Positions 1 through 6,224 of a stretch of DNA of 6,881 bases are shown here, piece after piece. The notes beneath the pieces were generated by a model. That model worked only from the letters and a program-made list of their open reading frames with translations. It was not told the origin of the DNA and did no database searches. The stretch's first letter is position 1; each line of letters starts with the position of its first letter. Both the position numbers and the translations under genes were made by a program. The stretch is from NCBI GenBank assembly GCA_959022875.1, contig CAUFAM010000059.1:1-6881 (forward strand). The letters run 5' to 3'. The DNA is from an uncultured Oscillospiraceae bacterium. Its GTDB lineage: Bacteria; Bacillota; Clostridia; Oscillospirales; Oscillospiraceae.

Positions 1-1193
1 CGGAAATTTCTGAGAGCGAGGGCATGGACCGGGATCATATGCGCCTGCCGGACAATCAGCAGGAGGTCCTCGCCGCGGTAGCCGCCGTCAACCCCAACGT
101 GGTGGTGGTGCTGGCGGGAGGCAGCCCGGTGGAGATCCCCTGGCTGGAGCAGTGCAAGGCCCTGGTTCACGGCTATCTGCCCGGGCAGGCAGGCGCGGGG
201 GCCATGGCCGATGTGCTCACCGGCAAGGTGAATCCCTCCGGCCATCTGGCTGAGAGCTACCCCATGGTCTATACCGATACCCCCAACCACAGCTATTTCC
301 CCGGCCGTCAGTGTACCGCCGAGTACCGGGAGGGGCCCTTCGTGGGCTACCGCTACTATCAGACCGTAGGCAAAAAGGTGCGTTTCCCCTTCGGCTACGG
401 CCTGAGCTACACCACCTTTGCCTACTCCGATTTGAAGGTGGGGGAGAAGGAGGTCTCCTTTACCCTCACCAATACCGGCGACCGGGCCGGCGCCGAGGTG
501 GCACAGCTCTATGTGAGCATGGAGAACAGCGCGCTGTTCCGCCCCGCTGTGGAGCTGAAGGGCTTTGCCAAGGTTACCCTGAACCCAGGGGAGATCAAGA
601 CCGTGACCATCCCCCTGGATGATAAGGCCTTCCGCTACTTTAACGTGAAGACCCAGAGCTGGGAAGTGGAGGGCGGCACCTACACCATCTCCGTGGGCCC
701 CAACGCCGAAAAGCTGCCTCTCAAGGGACAGCTGGAGGTGGCCGGCACCGGAGCGGAGATCCCCTATCAGAAGGAGAAGCTGGCCAGCTACTACCTGGGC
801 CAGGTGGAGAACGTGCCGGACAGCCAGTTCCAGACTCTGCTGGGGCGGCCCATCCCCCGCCGTGACTGGGATACCAAGGCAAAGCTGACCATGAATGACT
901 CCCTGTCCCAGCTCTTCTACGCTAAAAATCCCGTGGCCCGCACCGCCGGGAAGATTTTGCAGCGCAAGAAGGAGAAGAGCCAGGAGAAGGGAAGTCCCGA
1001 CCTGAACATTCTGTTTATTCAAAACATGCCCTTCCGGGCCCTGGCCAAGATGACCGGTGGAATGGTGACTATGGACATGGCCGCCTCCATTCTGGACATC
1101 TGCAACGGCCACTTCTTCCGGGGAGCGGGCAAGACCATCGGCGGCTTCTTTGGCAACCGGAAGGCCGTCAAGGAGAGGAGCAAGCAGCTGTGA
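1..1193 (+). CDS. Glycoside hydrolase family 3 protein (beta-glucosidase type), C-terminal part, 5' truncated by window edge
   Basis: The open frame runs from base 3 with no start of its own, so the N-terminal (alpha/beta)8 barrel and its nucleophile Asp lie outside the window. What remains begins with ESEGMDRDHMRLPDNQ, the typical start of the GH3 alpha/beta sandwich domain. By analogy with characterised GH3 enzymes, the Glu at 18-20 in the SEGMDR motif may be the acid/base residue. Next come LAGGSPVEIPW and PGQAGAGAMADVLTGKVNPS (about 110-240), then PFGYGLSYTTF (about 384-416). A fibronectin-III-like domain covers about 453-740. A further 148 or so residues follow (about 745-1190), including NMPFRALAKMTGGM; this extension is not part of the minimal GH3 fold, though I recall similar tails in clostridial GH3 proteins. 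The protein would hydrolyse terminal beta-linked sugars from oligosaccharides or glycosides; the exact sugar cannot be read. The visible part shows no signal peptide, but the N-terminus is missing. The internal ATG at 24 is not a real start. The stop TGA overlaps the next gene. Confidence 0.93.
   Translation, partial: EISESEGMDRDHMRLPDNQQEVLAAVAAVNPNVVVVLAGGSPVEIPWLEQCKALVHGYLPGQAGAGAMADVLTGKVNPSGHLAESYPMVYTDTPNHSYFPGRQCTAEYREGPFVGYRYYQTVGKKVRFPFGYGLSYTTFAYSDLKVGEKEVSFTLTNTGDRAGAEVAQLYVSMENSALFRPAVELKGFAKVTLNPGEIKTVTIPLDDKAFRYFNVKTQSWEVEGGTYTISVGPNAEKLPLKGQLEVAGTGAEIPYQKEKLASYYLGQVENVPDSQFQTLLGRPIPRRDWDTKAKLTMNDSLSQLFYAKNPVARTAGKILQRKKEKSQEKGSPDLNILFIQNMPFRALAKMTGGMVTMDMAASILDICNGHFFRGAGKTIGGFFGNRKAVKERSKQL
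1171..1180 (+). promoter_or_regulatory. Ribosome binding site deciding the GTG start of the GtrA-like gene
   Basis: AGGAGAGGAG lies inside the last codons of the GH3 gene, nine bases before GTG at 1190. It supports the GTG start and the four-base GTGA overlap with the upstream stop, and so translational coupling of the two genes. Confidence 0.7.
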
Positions 1194-1744
1194 GTTTTTG
1201 GAACCGTTTTGCGGCCGACCATCCCGCCGCGGCCAAGTGGATTCGGGAGGGCGGACTGTTTGTCATCGTCAGCAATGTGATCACCGTCTTTAAGTATATC
1301 CTGCTGACCTTCCTGCCCGCCGCCTTTGCTGGGCTGCCCATGGTGGATTTCGGCTGGCCGGGCATCCCCGTGACCCTGTTTGGTGAGACCTTCCAGTGGA
1401 ACATCCTGGGCTATGATGTGGATCACGGCGGCCTGCCCTACTTCTGCGCCTACATGGTGGCCATGGTGGTGGGTGAGTGCATTAACTTCCCCCTCCAGCG
1501 CAACCTGGTCTTCCGCAGCAAGGGAAACCTGGCCTACCAGATCATGTGGTATGTAATTGCCTTCTGCATCATTACCTGCATTGTCAACTCCATCAACTGC
1601 ATCTGGATGGCGGTGGCCGGGCTGTTCGTCCCCGCGTTTATCTACAACATCGGCACCGTCGTCCTCAACGGCGGCATCTCCATGGTGATCTTCTTCTTTG
1701 TGAACAAGGTCATCTTCCCCGAGGGCGAGGCCAACAAAAAGTAA
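1190..1744 (+). CDS. GtrA-like four-pass membrane protein
   Basis: This is a 184-residue hydrophobic protein starting at GTG, whose first four bases overlap the GH3 stop. Hydrophobic segments are visible at about residues 19-43, 83-101, 116-138 and 148-174. Between the second and third lies NFPLQRNLVFRSKG (99-112), which resembles the N-(F/Y)-x-x-x-R-x-x-(V/T)-F signature of GtrA/DPMS-type small membrane proteins. Members of that family are proposed to help move lipid-linked sugars, such as polyprenyl-phosphate glucose, across the membrane or to act in cell-surface polysaccharide synthesis. The loop between segments 1 and 2 (about 45-82) is longer than in typical GtrA proteins, and the total is somewhat longer than the usual 120-150 residues. 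No glycosyltransferase partner is visible. Coupling to a GH3 enzyme suggests a shared carbohydrate context, but the function is not established. The family call rests on topology and one motif, so an uncharacterised membrane family remains possible. Confidence 0.6.
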   Translation: MSFWNRFAADHPAAAKWIREGGLFVIVSNVITVFKYILLTFLPAAFAGLPMVDFGWPGIPVTLFGETFQWNILGYDVDHGGLPYFCAYMVAMVVGECINFPLQRNLVFRSKGNLAYQIMWYVIAFCIITCIVNSINCIWMAVAGLFVPAFIYNIGTVVLNGGISMVIFFFVNKVIFPEGEANKK

Positions 1745-1746
1745 AT

Positions 1747-1783
1747 AAAAAAGTCCGGAATCCATAAGATTCCGGACTTTTTT
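1747..1783. terminator. Bidirectional intrinsic terminator between convergent operons
   Basis: A perfect 10-bp stem (GTCCGGAATC at 1753-1762 with GATTCCGGAC at 1768-1777) encloses a five-base CATAA loop. It is flanked by six A on the left (1747-1752) and six T on the right (1778-1783). The A and T tracts extend the pairing to 16 bp and give a U-tract in both directions. It sits three bases after the GtrA-like stop and three bases after the thioredoxin stop on the other strand, so it probably serves both transcripts. Confidence 0.93.
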
Positions 1784-1785
1784 GC

Positions 1786-2457
1786 TTATTGGGGGAGAAT
1801 CATATCAAGGCCCTTCTGAAGGTTTTCCGCGCTGAGGGCAGATTGGGCCCAGGCCACGCCGTAGCCCTCCGCGTCGATGAAGTAGGTGGTGGGCAGGGCG
1901 TAGGCTCCATAGGTGAGGGCGGCATCATAGTCCGTGTCGTAGAAAACCGGGAATTCATAGCCCTGTTCCTCAATAAAGGCGGAGGCGGATTCCACCGTCT
2001 CCCGGCTGCCGTCGGTCATGTTGACCATGAGGAACTGAACCTCTTCGCCATAGTCCAGGTAGGCCTGGTTAAAGTCGGGCATCTCGCTTTTGCAGGGGGA
2101 ACACCAGCTGGCCCAGAAGTTGAGGACGATGGGCTTGCCCACAAAGTCGGACAGGTGAACCTCGTTGCCCTCCTTGTCATAGACGGTGAAGTCCGGGGCA
2201 GGGGTGAGCTCCGGCTCTTCCTCCTCCTGGCTGCTCTGACTGCTCTGGCTGTCTGTGCTGCCGGAGGAACTCTGGGCGCTGTCGGAACGGTCGGGGGCGG
2301 AAGACGAGGAGGATTCCCCGCTTTGGGCGGAAGAGCCGGCAATGGCCAGGTTGTCACTGCCCTGACCGGAAGACAGGCGCTGGTAGAGCACATAAGCTCC
2401 GCCCAACAGCAGGACGAAGACCAGGGCCAGGACAAAAAAGGTCTTGTTTCCTTTCAT
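1786..2457 (-). CDS. Membrane-anchored TlpA/ResA-type thioredoxin-like protein
   Basis: The product has 223 residues. An N-terminal hydrophobic segment (about 6-25) follows a Lys-containing start; no lipobox Cys is present, so an uncleaved anchor with the rest outside the membrane is most likely. Residues about 41-81 form a Ser-, Gln- and Glu-rich low-complexity linker. The thioredoxin fold follows from about 85, with PAPDF at 86-90, the active site WCSPC (Cys119 and Cys122) and a cis-Pro motif ALPTTYFID (Pro189). These are hallmarks of the TlpA/ResA/AhpC-TSA branch, which reduces disulfides of exported proteins. The gene lies nine bases after ccdA, the expected electron donor, and its SD (AAGGAGG at 2462-2468) overlaps the ccdA stop codon with a short four-base spacer. 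The specific target protein (apocytochrome, methionine sulfoxide reductase or other) cannot be told; no cytochrome genes are visible. Confidence 0.92.
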   Translation of the reverse strand: MKGNKTFFVLALVFVLLLGGAYVLYQRLSSGQGSDNLAIAGSSAQSGESSSSSAPDRSDSAQSSSGSTDSQSSQSSQEEEEPELTPAPDFTVYDKEGNEVHLSDFVGKPIVLNFWASWCSPCKSEMPDFNQAYLDYGEEVQFLMVNMTDGSRETVESASAFIEEQGYEFPVFYDTDYDAALTYGAYALPTTYFIDAEGYGVAWAQSALSAENLQKGLDMILPQ

Positions 2458-2466
2458 AGTGCCTCC

Positions 2467-3129
2467 TTAACTGAGCAGGGCGATGAGCCGCCCCAGAGTG
2501 CCTGTGGCCATGAGGACGCCCACCAGAATGAGCACCACGCCGCAGATGAGGTTGATGATTTGATAGTGGGATTTGATCCAGTTGAAGGTGCTTTTCAGCT
2601 TGTCAATGAGCACCGCGCTGAGCAGGAAGGGAATGCCCAGCCCCAGGGAGTAGCACAGCAGCATGAGCACCCCGCTGAGTACATGGCCCTGCTGGGAGGC
2701 AAGGGCCAGGGCGGAGCCCAGGAAAGCACCCACACAGGGGGTCCAGCCCAGAGAGAAGATAACGCCAAAGGCCAGGGCAGAGAAAAAACCAAGACTGCGG
2801 GTGTTCATGGCCCGGCTGCTGCCCCGGAAGAGGTTAAGCTTGATGACGCCCAAAAAGTTCAGGCCGAAGAAAATGACCACAAGGCCGGAAATCAGGTTGA
2901 CCGCGGTCTGATGGGCTTTAAAGAAATGGCCCACCGTTCCGGCCAGGGCCCCCATGGCCACAAAGACCAGGGTGAAGCCCAGCACAAAGCCGAAGGCAGT
3001 TTTCAGGGTTTTGCCGGTGGAGCGCTCCCCGCCTCCGGCAAAGTAGGAGACGTAGATGGGCAGCATGGGCAGAAGGCAGGGGGAGATGAAGGTAATGATT
3101 CCTTCCAGAAAGACAATGAGATATTGCAT
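2467..3129 (-). CDS. ccdA: CcdA-family thiol-disulfide electron carrier (DsbD transmembrane domain)
   Basis: The 220-residue protein has about six membrane segments (about 5-30, 44-68, 74-95, 114-145, 150-175 and 188-212). The two family cysteines are in place: Cys18 in ISPCLLPMLPIY and Cys132 in GWTPCVGAFLGSAL, each beside prolines, as in CcdA and the central domain of DsbD. They take electrons from cytoplasmic thioredoxin and pass them to an outward-facing partner, here very probably the thioredoxin-like protein encoded next. Length and topology match stand-alone CcdA, without the periplasmic domains of full DsbD. The ATG start is set by a strong SD (AAGGAGGAG at 3137-3145) seven bases upstream and by an in-frame TGA at 3133-3135. 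The gene is first in a two-gene operon, after a possible leader ORF. Confidence 0.93.
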   Translation of the reverse strand: MQYLIVFLEGIITFISPCLLPMLPIYVSYFAGGGERSTGKTLKTAFGFVLGFTLVFVAMGALAGTVGHFFKAHQTAVNLISGLVVIFFGLNFLGVIKLNLFRGSSRAMNTRSLGFFSALAFGVIFSLGWTPCVGAFLGSALALASQQGHVLSGVLMLLCYSLGLGIPFLLSAVLIDKLKSTFNWIKSHYQIINLICGVVLILVGVLMATGTLGRLIALLS

Positions 3130-3132
3130 GCT

Positions 3133-3195
3133 TCAGCTCCTCCTTCTCCGGAAAAAACATATGGGCGGCAGCGGGTGTGGGAAAAATTGTTTCAT
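3133..3195 (-). CDS. Putative 20-codon leader ORF upstream of ccdA
   Basis: An ATG at 3195-3193 opens a 20-codon frame (MKQFFPHPLPPICFFRRRRS) ending in TGA at 3135-3133. A purine-rich SD-like stretch (GGAAAGGAAG, 3201-3210) ends five bases before its ATG. The frame is the same as ccdA, and only the TGA and one codon separate the two. Its last codons (AGA AGG AGG AGC) are the ccdA SD itself, so the Arg run may only reflect that site. The stop lies three bases before the ccdA ATG, a geometry suited to coupled translation. Whether the peptide is made or conserved is unknown; chance is possible for so short a frame. Confidence 0.35.
   Translation of the reverse strand: MKQFFPHPLPPICFFRRRRS
3137..3145 (-). 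promoter_or_regulatory. Ribosome binding site of ccdA, inside the leader ORF
   Basis: On the minus strand this reads AAGGAGGAG, with seven bases to the ccdA ATG. It is a near-perfect SD and lies within the last sense codons of the putative leader ORF, so ribosomes on the leader would occupy it. Confidence 0.75.
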
Positions 3196-3228
3196 AGTCG
3201 CTTCCTTTCCTGGAACAGATATGCTCTG

Positions 3229-3256
3229 ATTGTTTTTAGTATACCCGAGCTGTCAA
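3229..3256 (-). promoter_or_regulatory. Probable sigma-A type promoter of the ccdA operon
   Basis: The minus strand shows a perfect TTGACA (-35) at 3256-3251. Sixteen bases later comes AACAAT (3234-3229), a 4/6 match to the -10 box. A better -10-like hexamer, TATACT (3243-3238), lies only seven bases from TTGACA, so it cannot pair with that -35 but could work with a weak upstream element. The region is AT-richer than the genes around it and sits between the upstream operon's terminator and the leader ORF. Which -10 is used cannot be decided from sequence alone. Confidence 0.5.
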
Positions 3257-3290
3257 GCCCTTTCTGTGATCATGTCACCTTAAACAAACG

Positions 3291-3326
3291 GAACCGGGCT
3301 CCCTGAAGGATCAGGGAGTCCGGTTC
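3291..3326 (-). terminator. Hairpin terminator at the end of the Gld-type operon
   Basis: A 16-position inverted repeat (3291-3306 against 3311-3326) encloses a four-base loop. It has one imperfect pair, 3298/3319, which is G-U on the plus strand and a C-A mismatch on the minus strand. Read on the minus strand it lies 14 bases after the DUF4340 stop and is followed by CGTTTGTTT, a moderate U-rich tail. It probably ends the right-hand operon and insulates the ccdA promoter. Confidence 0.8.
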
Positions 3327-3340
3327 TTTCATGGGGATGT

Positions 3341-4783
3341 TCAGCTGAGCACAATGGCGTTGATGGCTTCGATGAGGTCCACTACATCGTTGCGGGGGAC
3401 CAGGGACACGCTCTGCCCATCCACCTGGGCCAGACAGAAGCTGCCGTCGTAGCGGTAGAGGACCACCTCCATGGAGGGGAGCTCCTCCCGGTCCAAATGG
3501 ACGGTGAGCCGGATCTCCTCCTGGCCGGTGGGCTGCTCCTGGGTGAAGGAGTCGGCGCTGAGGCCGGAGAGCTCGGAGAGTACATCGTCAAACTCCACTT
3601 CCTCTTCGCCCAGCAGGTAGGTGGCATCTTCCCCGCCACCCTGGACGGTAATGGTATAGTCGACTCCATCCAGGGTGATGTCCAGGCTGGTCATCTGTTC
3701 AAAGTCCAGGGGCAGTACCTCCAGGTGGCGCAGATCGTCATAGGAGGCGGCCATGAGGGCGGTATATTCCTCCCCGGTGATCTGGTAGAGAATGTTGGAC
3801 TCGCCCACCCGGGCATAGGCGGTGATTTCCTCTTCTTCGCTGTCCTCGTCAGTCTGGGCATCGTCACTCTGGTCGGCCTGCGCTTCGGCCTCTTCCGCGG
3901 CCTGGCGCTCTCCGGGATCCCGGCTGACGCTGAGCTGGAAGGTGGAGGCAACCTCATTGCCGTCCTCATCTTCTTCCACATAATCCACCGAGATAACCAG
4001 CTCCGGGTCGTCCAGACCCAGCTGGGCCAGCATCTCATCGTCGGCGGTGTAGGTCACATAGTTGGTGAGGTCCAGATAGCTGATGAGATTGAGGTAGTCC
4101 TCCACCCGGCCGGTGTCCAGGGGAAGGGTTTCCCCATCCTGCTGGGTGTAGTAGCGGTCCTCCTCGCAGTAGGCGTTGGGGCTGTCCTCTTCATAGGTCA
4201 CGGTGTAGGTTTCCGCGCCGGAGAAGCGGATCTCCTGGGCCTGGGTCAGGTAGGGCACGTCGTCCTGGTCAATGAGGTCCCGAATCTCCAGGTCAAAGTA
4301 GTCCAGAGGATCGGTCTGCACCAGATAGACGTTTCCGTCCCCGATGGACACATAGCGCTGGGAGTCCATGGTGCTGAAATCCCCCAGGGTGATGGCGTAG
4401 GCCTGGTCGTCGTCCAAGGTCAGATTGATGGTGCACACGGGGTCGTCCAGGCCATACATCCCCAGATCCTCGGCATCTTCAATGATGAAGGAGACGCCGA
4501 ACTCTTCAAACAGGGAGAGAAGGTCGCCGATTTTTTCCTGATCCACGGGAAAGGCGGCATCCTCGTCGTAGGTCCAGGTCTCCTCCTCCCGGTGGAAGGC
4601 CAGCGTCTGGCCGTCATATTCCCAGGAGAGGGACTGGACGCTGTCCGGGGACAGTTCCAAAATGATTTCATCGCTGGTGCGGATGGTTTCCTTGTAGGTT
4701 TCATACCGGCTTACGGCAAAGGTAACCACACAGGCCAGGGCTAAAATGCCCATGAGCACATAGAGACGCTTAAACCGTTTCAT
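3341..4783 (-). CDS. DUF4340 domain protein, membrane-anchored, partner of a Gld-type ABC system
   Basis: The 480-residue acidic protein has one hydrophobic segment (about 8-24) after a basic N-terminus (MKRFKRLY), so most of it should face outward. The body looks like repeats of a DUF4340-type unit. Strand patterns of the kind 'V-x-x-L-x-x-x-x-x-G-x-x' recur near residues 49-70, 182-198 and 363-380, and a GLDDP motif occurs at 111-115 and 256-260. A very acidic Ala/Glu/Asp/Gln linker spans about 290-319. DUF4340 proteins are often encoded with GldG-like proteins and ABC-2 permeases; their molecular role is unknown, and no catalytic residues can be named. The ATG has a strong SD (AAGGAGGA, 4790-4797) six bases upstream, inside the GldG-like gene, and the two coding regions overlap by 14 bases. 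It is the last gene of the operon, followed by a hairpin terminator. Confidence 0.85.
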   Translation of the reverse strand: MKRFKRLYVLMGILALACVVTFAVSRYETYKETIRTSDEIILELSPDSVQSLSWEYDGQTLAFHREEETWTYDEDAAFPVDQEKIGDLLSLFEEFGVSFIIEDAEDLGMYGLDDPVCTINLTLDDDQAYAITLGDFSTMDSQRYVSIGDGNVYLVQTDPLDYFDLEIRDLIDQDDVPYLTQAQEIRFSGAETYTVTYEEDSPNAYCEEDRYYTQQDGETLPLDTGRVEDYLNLISYLDLTNYVTYTADDEMLAQLGLDDPELVISVDYVEEDEDGNEVASTFQLSVSRDPGERQAAEEAEAQADQSDDAQTDEDSEEEEITAYARVGESNILYQITGEEYTALMAASYDDLRHLEVLPLDFEQMTSLDITLDGVDYTITVQGGGEDATYLLGEEEVEFDDVLSELSGLSADSFTQEQPTGQEEIRLTVHLDREELPSMEVVLYRYDGSFCLAQVDGQSVSLVPRNDVVDLIEAINAIVLS

Positions 4784-6224
4784 GCTGCATCCTCCTTCTT
4801 CTCAGCACCACATAGATGCCAATTCCCAGATATGCCAGGGGGAAGACACCAATCATCATCACCTTCAGAAGGGAGGAGGTGGACTCACTGATGGTAAGGT
4901 AATTGTAGTTGAGGGACTTGCTCCGGATGGCCATGGCCTCGCTTTCGCCAACCAGAGAAGACAGGGCGTTGGTGGTCAGATTCACGTTGGCTCCGGAGGA
5001 GTAGGCGTTGTACATGTCATCCAGGAAGGCCGAGGAGGAGAACCAGATGATCTGGCCGCCGCTGGTGCACTCTACGGACACGCCCACGGCGAAGGGGCCG
5101 TCAAGGTCGCCCTCTTCCTTTTCATAGTTCTCCATGTCATAGCCCGCAATCTTGCTGAAGGAGCTTTCCGAAGTGGTGAGCAGCTCAGTCACTGTGGCGC
5201 CGGAAGCGGTTCCGTCCACGGTCATGCCCTGGGCCAGGGGGAGAATGGGGTAGTAGCGCTCCTCAATGAGGGAGCTGGTGAGGTCGGTGTCCGCCATGTC
5301 GGGCATAAGGACAAAGGGAGCCTGGAAGGCGTAGTGCTCCCGGTCACCCTCCACCACGATGCCGTCCACGGAGGTGACGCCGTAGTCAGAGAGGATGCTG
5401 TACAGGTTTTCCAGGGTTCCATCCTCCACAGGGCCGGCCATGACCATCAGCTTGCCGCCCTGCTGCACATAGTCGCCCAGCATCTCCGCCTCCTCCTGGG
5501 ACAGGTCGCTGGCGGGGGAGTAGATGAGAATGCAGTCGGCCTCTTCGGGAATGGCGTCCACATTGAGCAGGGAGAAGGAGGTGACTTCCATATTCTCCCG
5601 CTCCAGCTGCTCGCTGAAGGTGGAGGGAAGCTCCGCCTCGCCGTGACCCTCCAGCACATAGATCTGGGGCAGCTCGCCGTTGACTACATAGTCGATGGCG
5701 GAGGTGATGGCGCCCTCCCCGTCAAAGGAGGTGTTGTAGGAGTAGGAATACATGTTGGTCTGGGTGAGGTAGATGTCGTTATAGCTGATGTAGCGGCTGC
5801 GGTCCCCGCACTCCACCACAAGGCTGTTATTGGGCACGTCCTCGTCGGTATACTGCTGGGCAAAGGTGGGGTAGACGTCGGGGTTCTTCTTGACCACGGA
5901 GATGTGCTCAGAGAGGCTCTCGTACTTGCCCAGGAGGTTCTGGATAATTTCGTCCTCCATATCGGACTGGACAATCCAATAGATGGTCACATCCTCCTCC
6001 AGGGCGTTGACCACCGCCTTGGTGTTGCTGGTGATGGAGTAGAGCTTGGCAGAGCTGATGTCATATTTGGTGAGATTGGTGGGAAGAACCGAGACCAGAA
6101 TGTTCACCACAATGAGCAGGGCCAGGACGATGGCGGTGAGAATCAGGGAGTAGGAGCCTCCCTGAAAGGCGAGCTGGCTTTTGACTCCGGAGGAGCGGGA
6201 GGAAGAAGATTTGAACTTTTTCAT
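4770..6224 (-). CDS. GldG-family ABC transporter auxiliary protein
   Basis: The 484-residue protein has a Ser- and Lys-rich cytoplasmic start, a membrane segment at about 24-47, a large outward-facing domain (about 50-448) and a second membrane segment at about 451-474, followed by an RRRR stop-transfer stretch. After the first membrane segment comes YDISSAKLYSITSNT (54-68), matching the 'D-(L/I)-(T/S)-x-x-K-x-Y-S-(L/I)-(T/S)' motif of the GldG/ABC auxiliary family. LEGHGEAELP (191-200) corresponds to its conserved GHGE motif, and GGKLMVMAGP (256-265) fits the end of the Rossmann-like core. GldG was first described with GldF in Bacteroidetes gliding and secretion, but related proteins occur widely beside ABC-2 permeases, so gliding is not implied. 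The gene starts one base inside the upstream permease stop (TGATG), with SD AAAGGAGGT at 6232-6240, and overlaps the DUF4340 gene by 14 bases. It probably forms the extracytoplasmic part of the transporter. Confidence 0.88.
   Translation of the reverse strand: MKKFKSSSSRSSGVKSQLAFQGGSYSLILTAIVLALLIVVNILVSVLPTNLTKYDISSAKLYSITSNTKAVVNALEEDVTIYWIVQSDMEDEIIQNLLGKYESLSEHISVVKKNPDVYPTFAQQYTDEDVPNNSLVVECGDRSRYISYNDIYLTQTNMYSYSYNTSFDGEGAITSAIDYVVNGELPQIYVLEGHGEAELPSTFSEQLERENMEVTSFSLLNVDAIPEEADCILIYSPASDLSQEEAEMLGDYVQQGGKLMVMAGPVEDGTLENLYSILSDYGVTSVDGIVVEGDREHYAFQAPFVLMPDMADTDLTSSLIEERYYPILPLAQGMTVDGTASGATVTELLTTSESSFSKIAGYDMENYEKEEGDLDGPFAVGVSVECTSGGQIIWFSSSAFLDDMYNAYSSGANVNLTTNALSSLVGESEAMAIRSKSLNYNYLTISESTSSLLKVMMIGVFPLAYLGIGIYVVLRRRRMQHETV

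Noticed and set aside
24..1193. ATG at 24 as the start of the GH3 gene
   Set aside because: It lies within the conserved SEGMDR motif. The frame is open upstream and the catalytic barrel must precede it.
1019..1765. Minus-strand open frame of 248 codons across the GH3 end and the GtrA-like gene
   Set aside because: It runs across the bidirectional terminator and is His/Asp/Gly-rich with no domain. The plus-strand genes have SD sites and family motifs.
3133..3135. TGA in front of ccdA as a recoded selenocysteine or Trp codon
   Set aside because: CcdA begins normally at its own ATG with a strong SD. TGA acts as a stop for three other genes here, and no selenocysteine insertion signal was recognised.
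3238..3256. TTGACA and TATACT read as one promoter
   Set aside because: They are only seven bases apart, too close for a sigma-A -35/-10 pair. They may belong to different promoters, or one may be fortuitous.
1789..3306. Long plus-strand open frame of 505 codons antisense to the ccdA and thioredoxin genes
   Set aside because: It lies opposite two well-supported genes. Its translation is Gly/His/Gln-rich with no recognisable domain, and I see no promoter for it. It is explained by GC-rich codon use on the real strand.
3497..4744. Long plus-strand open frame of 415 codons antisense to the DUF4340 gene
   Set aside because: It mirrors the codon bias of the coding strand. Its composition is Gly/Val/His-rich and it has no convincing family motif.
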